Source: an uncultured Bacteroidota bacterium
GTDB taxonomy: Bacteria; Bacteroidota; Bacteroidia; Chitinophagales; Chitinophagaceae
Assembly (NCBI GenBank): GCA_903865435.1
Contig: CAIPJS010000095.1
Coordinates: 1-64,000 of the forward strand
DNA length: 64,000 nucleotides
Reading direction: 5' to 3'
The notes under the pieces were generated by a model. The model made no database searches, was not told where the DNA came from, and saw nothing but the letters and a program-made list of their open reading frames with translations. Below are positions 61,112-64,000 of the stretch, piece after piece. Position 1 is the first letter of the stretch. Every line of letters starts with the position of its first letter. A program made the translations under genes and the position numbers.

Positions 61112-62176
61112 ATGTTAGACAAATTAGAAGCCATAAAAGCAAGATTTCAGCAAGTAGGGGTGGCTTTGACCAATCCGGAGATAATCAATAATCAATCTGA
61201 ATTTGGAAAATTGAGTAAGGAATATCGTTCTTTAGAGAAAATCATTATTCCCTATGAGCGATATTTAAAAGTAGTAGACGAACATAAATTTGCTAAGGAA
61301 ACTTTAAATGGTGACGATGCAGAGATGCGCGAATTGGCCAAAATGGAAATGCCAGGATTGGACGCAGAAAAAGAAAGTCTTGAAAAAGATTTAACGAAAT
61401 TGTTAATTCCAAAAGATCCACAGGATGATAAAAATGCCATTATTGAATTGAGGGCAGGTACAGGTGGTGATGAAGCCAGTTTATTTGTAGGTGATTTATT
61501 GACCATGTACACCAGGTATTGTCAGAAAAAAGGATGGAAAGTTGCGCTAGTAAGTGAGAGTGAAGGTTCGGTGGGTGGTTATAAGGAAGTGATATTAGAA
61601 GTAACGGGTGAAGATGTATATGGCACCATGAAATTTGAAAGCGGCGTGCATCGTGTGCAACGTGTACCTTCTACCGAAACACAAGGCAGGGTGCATACTT
61701 CTGCAGCTACGGTGGCCGTAATGCCAGAAGCTGAAGAGGTAGATTTTGTATTGAACCCTGCAGATGTAAAAATGGAAACTTCTCGAAGTGGTGGTGCAGG
61801 TGGACAAAACGTAAACAAAGTGGAGACCAAAGTAATGTTAACCCATATTCCAACAGGAACAGTGATCATTTGTCAAACAGAACGTTCGCAATTGGGTAAC
61901 CGTGAAAAAGCAATGACCATGATGCGTACGAAATTGTTTGAGGAGCAAGTACGCAAGCAAGAAGATGAAATATCAAGACATCGAAAAACATTGGTAAGTA
62001 CTGGAGATAGAAGTGCCAAAATTAGAACTTACAATTGGCCACAGGGTAGAGTAACAGACCATAGAGTAGGCGTTACTTCTTATAATTTAGATGCAGTGAT
62101 CAATGGAGAGATTGAAGAATTTATAGAAGCATTGCAAGTGGCAGAAAATGCAGAGAAGATGTTGGTGCAACAATAG
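61112..62176 (+). CDS. prfA: Peptide chain release factor 1
   Basis: Recognises UAA/UAG and releases the peptide. From the ATG at 61112 it is 354 aa, matching RF1 (360 in E. coli). [16 protein letters not shown] is the usual start, [11 protein letters not shown] holds the PxT anticodon-like motif and [14 protein letters not shown] the GGQ motif. The same frame is open back to 60992 but that extension overlaps the divergent dipeptidase gene and its promoter. Converges on galE with a 10-base gap. Confidence 0.97.
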   Translation: MLDKLEAIKARFQQVGVALTNPEIINNQSEFGKLSKEYRSLEKIIIPYERYLKVVDEHKFAKETLNGDDAEMRELAKMEMPGLDAEKESLEKDLTKLLIPKDPQDDKNAIIELRAGTGGDEASLFVGDLLTMYTRYCQKKGWKVALVSESEGSVGGYKEVILEVTGEDVYGTMKFESGVHRVQRVPSTETQGRVHTSAATVAVMPEAEEVDFVLNPADVKMETSRSGGAGGQNVNKVETKVMLTHIPTGTVIICQTERSQLGNREKAMTMMRTKLFEEQVRKQEDEISRHRKTLVSTGDRSAKIRTYNWPQGRVTDHRVGVTSYNLDAVINGEIEEFIEALQVAENAEKMLVQQ

Positions 62177-62186
62177 ATTGCTTAGA

Positions 62187-63203
62187 TTATTTTACCAAAC
62201 TTTTTTCCCATTCCCAGGCAGTACGCATCATTTCCTCTAAATCAAATTGACAGGTCCAACCTAATTTTTTAACGGCATGATCGTTGTTGGCATAGATGGC
62301 AACAATATCGCCAGCTCTTCTTGGACCTATCTCGTAATTTAATTGCACACCCGATACTTTTTCAAAAGCTTGAATGGCTTCCAAAACTGTGATGCCATTT
62401 CCGGTACCTAAATTAAAAATCTCACAATGATTGAATTGGTTATTTTTAATAGAATACTGCAATGCCAAAGTATGCGCGTGAGCGATATCGCAAACATGAA
62501 TGTAGTCACGAATGCAACTGCCATCGCGGGTAGCATAGTCATTGCCATGCACTTGCATCTTTGGTAATTTACCAATAGCAGTTTGTGTAATGGCAGGCAC
62601 TAAATTTTGTGGACGACCAATAGGCAATTCACCAATGGCAATGGAAGGGTGTGCGCCTACTGGATTGAAATACCTTAATAAAATTCCGGACAATGAATGT
62701 GCCAAAGTAGTATCCTGTACTATGGTTTCTCCCATTTGTTTGGTAGCGCCATATGGTGAAGCTGCTGTTTTTAAAGCAGTTTGTTCAGTAACTGGAATGG
62801 CATCAGGATTCCCATATACCGTGCAAGAAGAAGAAAATATAAAATGCTTCGCATTGTATTGAGTTGCCAATTGCAATAAATGCACCAATGAGCATAAATT
62901 GTTCTCGTAATAATCTAAAGGCTTTTCCACCGATTCACCCACTGCTTTGTAAGCTGCAAAATGAATAATGCCTGTAATGTTTGGATGGTCAATAAATATT
63001 TGTTCGGTGGCTGCTTTACTGGTTAAATCAATAATGTAGTTTTTTATTTTTTTGCCCGTAATTTTTTCAATGCCTTGCAAGGAGTGTTCAGAAGCTCTAG
63101 ATAAATTGTCCACTGAAATCACTTCAAATCCATTTTGAATTAAATCAACAATGGTATGAGCGCCAATATAACCACAACCACCAGTTACTAAAATAGTTTG
63201 CAT
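62187..63203 (-). CDS. galE: UDP-glucose 4-epimerase
   Basis: Interconverts UDP-glucose and UDP-galactose for envelope sugars. At 338 aa it is an extended SDR with GGCGYIGAHT (NAD loop), the SSSCTVYG Ser, the YGATK active-site Tyr-Lys pair, and GTRDGSCIRDYIHV-like RDGSCIRDYIHVCDIA. It lies 37 bases after the sensor kinase gene on the same strand. Confidence 0.95.
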   Translation of the reverse strand: MQTILVTGGCGYIGAHTIVDLIQNGFEVISVDNLSRASEHSLQGIEKITGKKIKNYIIDLTSKAATEQIFIDHPNITGIIHFAAYKAVGESVEKPLDYYENNLCSLVHLLQLATQYNAKHFIFSSSCTVYGNPDAIPVTEQTALKTAASPYGATKQMGETIVQDTTLAHSLSGILLRYFNPVGAHPSIAIGELPIGRPQNLVPAITQTAIGKLPKMQVHGNDYATRDGSCIRDYIHVCDIAHAHTLALQYSIKNNQFNHCEIFNLGTGNGITVLEAIQAFEKVSGVQLNYEIGPRRAGDIVAIYANNDHAVKKLGWTCQFDLEEMMRTAWEWEKSLVK

Positions 63204-63240
63204 TAAAAATGATTAGAGTACAAAGTAACGAAAAAAAACT

Positions 63241-64000
63241 TTAGGAAGCCTTGTTGGCTAAGGTAAATCCAACAGTAGTGCCCACGCCTAGTTTACTTCG
63301 AATGTGCATGGTTTCGTTGTGTGCTTCAACAATGTGTTTGCAGATAGCCAACCCAAGTCCAGTGCCACCAATATCTCTGCTTCTTGCATCATCGGTTCGG
63401 TAAAAACGTTCAGACAACCTGGGAATATGCTCTTCTGCAATGCCTATGCCATCATCGGTAAATTCAATCAATATTTTCTGTTCTTCAATTGCGTAGACGC
63501 TGGCAACAATTTCACCATCAATTTTACCATATTTAGAAGCATTGGAAAGTATATTTACAATGACTTGATAAATTTTATTTTTATCAGCAAAAACATAAGT
63601 TGGAGCTTCTGTGCCTTTTTTAAAATGAAATTGAATATTTTTTTTAATCCATTTCACATTCAAATTATTTACAGCTTCTGAAATTAAATCTTGAATAACA
63701 AAAGATTGTTTTAAAATTGGGTCTTTGTTTATTTCAAGATTCGTTATTGAATCTACATCATTTAACAATTGAACCAATCTTTGCACATTGGCTTGAGCCT
63801 TGCCTACAAACCTTTTTCCAGTGGTAATATCCTCTAATGCGCCATCATCTAGTAATTCTAAATAACCTTGAATGGCAAAAATGGGTGTTTTAATTTCGTG
63901 GGAAAGATTTTGTAAAAATTCTTTTCTAAAAGCTTCATTGGATTGAAGGGCTTGAATCTCTTTTGTTCTTTGTGCTGCCCATTCCTCTACATCTTCTCTT
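63241..64000 (-). CDS. Sensor histidine kinase, N-terminus outside window
   Basis: The frame stays open to the right edge, so only the C-terminal ~252 residues are seen; a Met/Val at 63786 is not the start. Visible are a dimerisation/phospho-acceptor helix with NLSHEIKTPI (His codon at 63898-63900), N-box VNILSNASKYG, G1 DDGIGIAEEHI, F-box ERFYRTDDARS and G2 GGTGLGLAICKHIVEAH. This is a PhoR-like (HisKA) kinase, complete in its catalytic half. The partner response regulator is not in the window. Confidence 0.93.
   Translation of the reverse strand, partial: REDVEEWAAQRTKEIQALQSNEAFRKEFLQNLSHEIKTPIFAIQGYLELLDDGALEDITTGKRFVGKAQANVQRLVQLLNDVDSITNLEINKDPILKQSFVIQDLISEAVNNLNVKWIKKNIQFHFKKGTEAPTYVFADKNKIYQVIVNILSNASKYGKIDGEIVASVYAIEEQKILIEFTDDGIGIAEEHIPRLSERFYRTDDARSRDIGGTGLGLAICKHIVEAHNETMHIRSKLGVGTTVGFTLANKAS

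Noticed and set aside
1-64000. Mobile elements, CRISPR arrays, prophage, defence islands and tRNA/rRNA genes
   Set aside because: I found no transposase or integrase frame, no regularly spaced repeats and no cloverleaf-like stretch in the short gaps; the content is chromosomal housekeeping throughout.

Overview
The window is a gene-dense, AT-rich stretch of a Bacteroidota chromosome, most likely family Chitinophagaceae (Sediminibacterium-like; the family is an inference). The signs are: an ArgF' carbamoyltransferase in place of ArgF; the large IspG; a PorZ-like type IX secretion (T9SS) protein; fused GH3/beta-lactamase, E1 alpha-beta and KorA gamma-alpha proteins; DUF5686 and DUF5606 proteins; DUF4369-TlpA; almost no Shine-Dalgarno sequences; and promoters of the TTTG...TAnnTTTG type. 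About 53 protein genes are supported. I see no tRNA, rRNA, CRISPR array, insertion sequence or prophage, and no gene-free stretch longer than about 170 bases.

Layout. 1-5156: arginine operon argD(partial)-argF'-argB-argE-argH. 5214-9795: FKBP isomerase, a degenerate class D beta-lactamase-like lipoprotein, ispG and a lipid A-type acyltransferase. 9807-12825: ArsR regulator plus twin rhodanese protein, tsaB, ridA and a small secreted protein. 12839-18472 (minus): DUF5606, GH3/beta-lactamase fusion and PorZ-like protein. 18567-24277: a KdnA-like aminotransferase, rpoN, a PAP2-like membrane protein and an RND/MMPL exporter in one run. 24278-29614 (minus): alaS-gatB-tlpA-like. 29737-32125: M23 peptidase, two small proteins and an AlkA-type glycosylase. 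32127-41465 (minus): ppc, an MBL hydrolase and the elongasome operon mreB-mreC-mreD-mrdA-mrdB. 41573-46945: purD, POT peptide transporter, DUF5686 outer-membrane protein. 47057-50969: acs divergent from an MHS-type transporter and a small two-helix protein. 50983-54105: GldA-like ATPase, eno, ftsB/divIC-like, nth. 54162-64000: korA, polysaccharide deacetylase, Bax-inhibitor-1 family protein, E1 alpha-beta, M19 dipeptidase, prfA, galE and a partial sensor histidine kinase.

The genes are mainly housekeeping: arginine synthesis; cell wall elongation and envelope building; central carbon (PEP carboxylase, enolase, acetyl-CoA synthetase, two 2-oxoacid oxidising enzymes); translation fidelity (alaS, gatB, tsaB, prfA); and base-excision repair. 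I found no clear new multi-gene system. The most interesting points are a valine at the specificity position of ArgF' (predicting succinylated intermediates), an OXA-like lipoprotein that has lost its catalytic residues, a twin rhodanese protein and its ArsR partner that both lack cysteine entirely, and an MHS transporter with a ~105-residue periplasmic insert beside acs.
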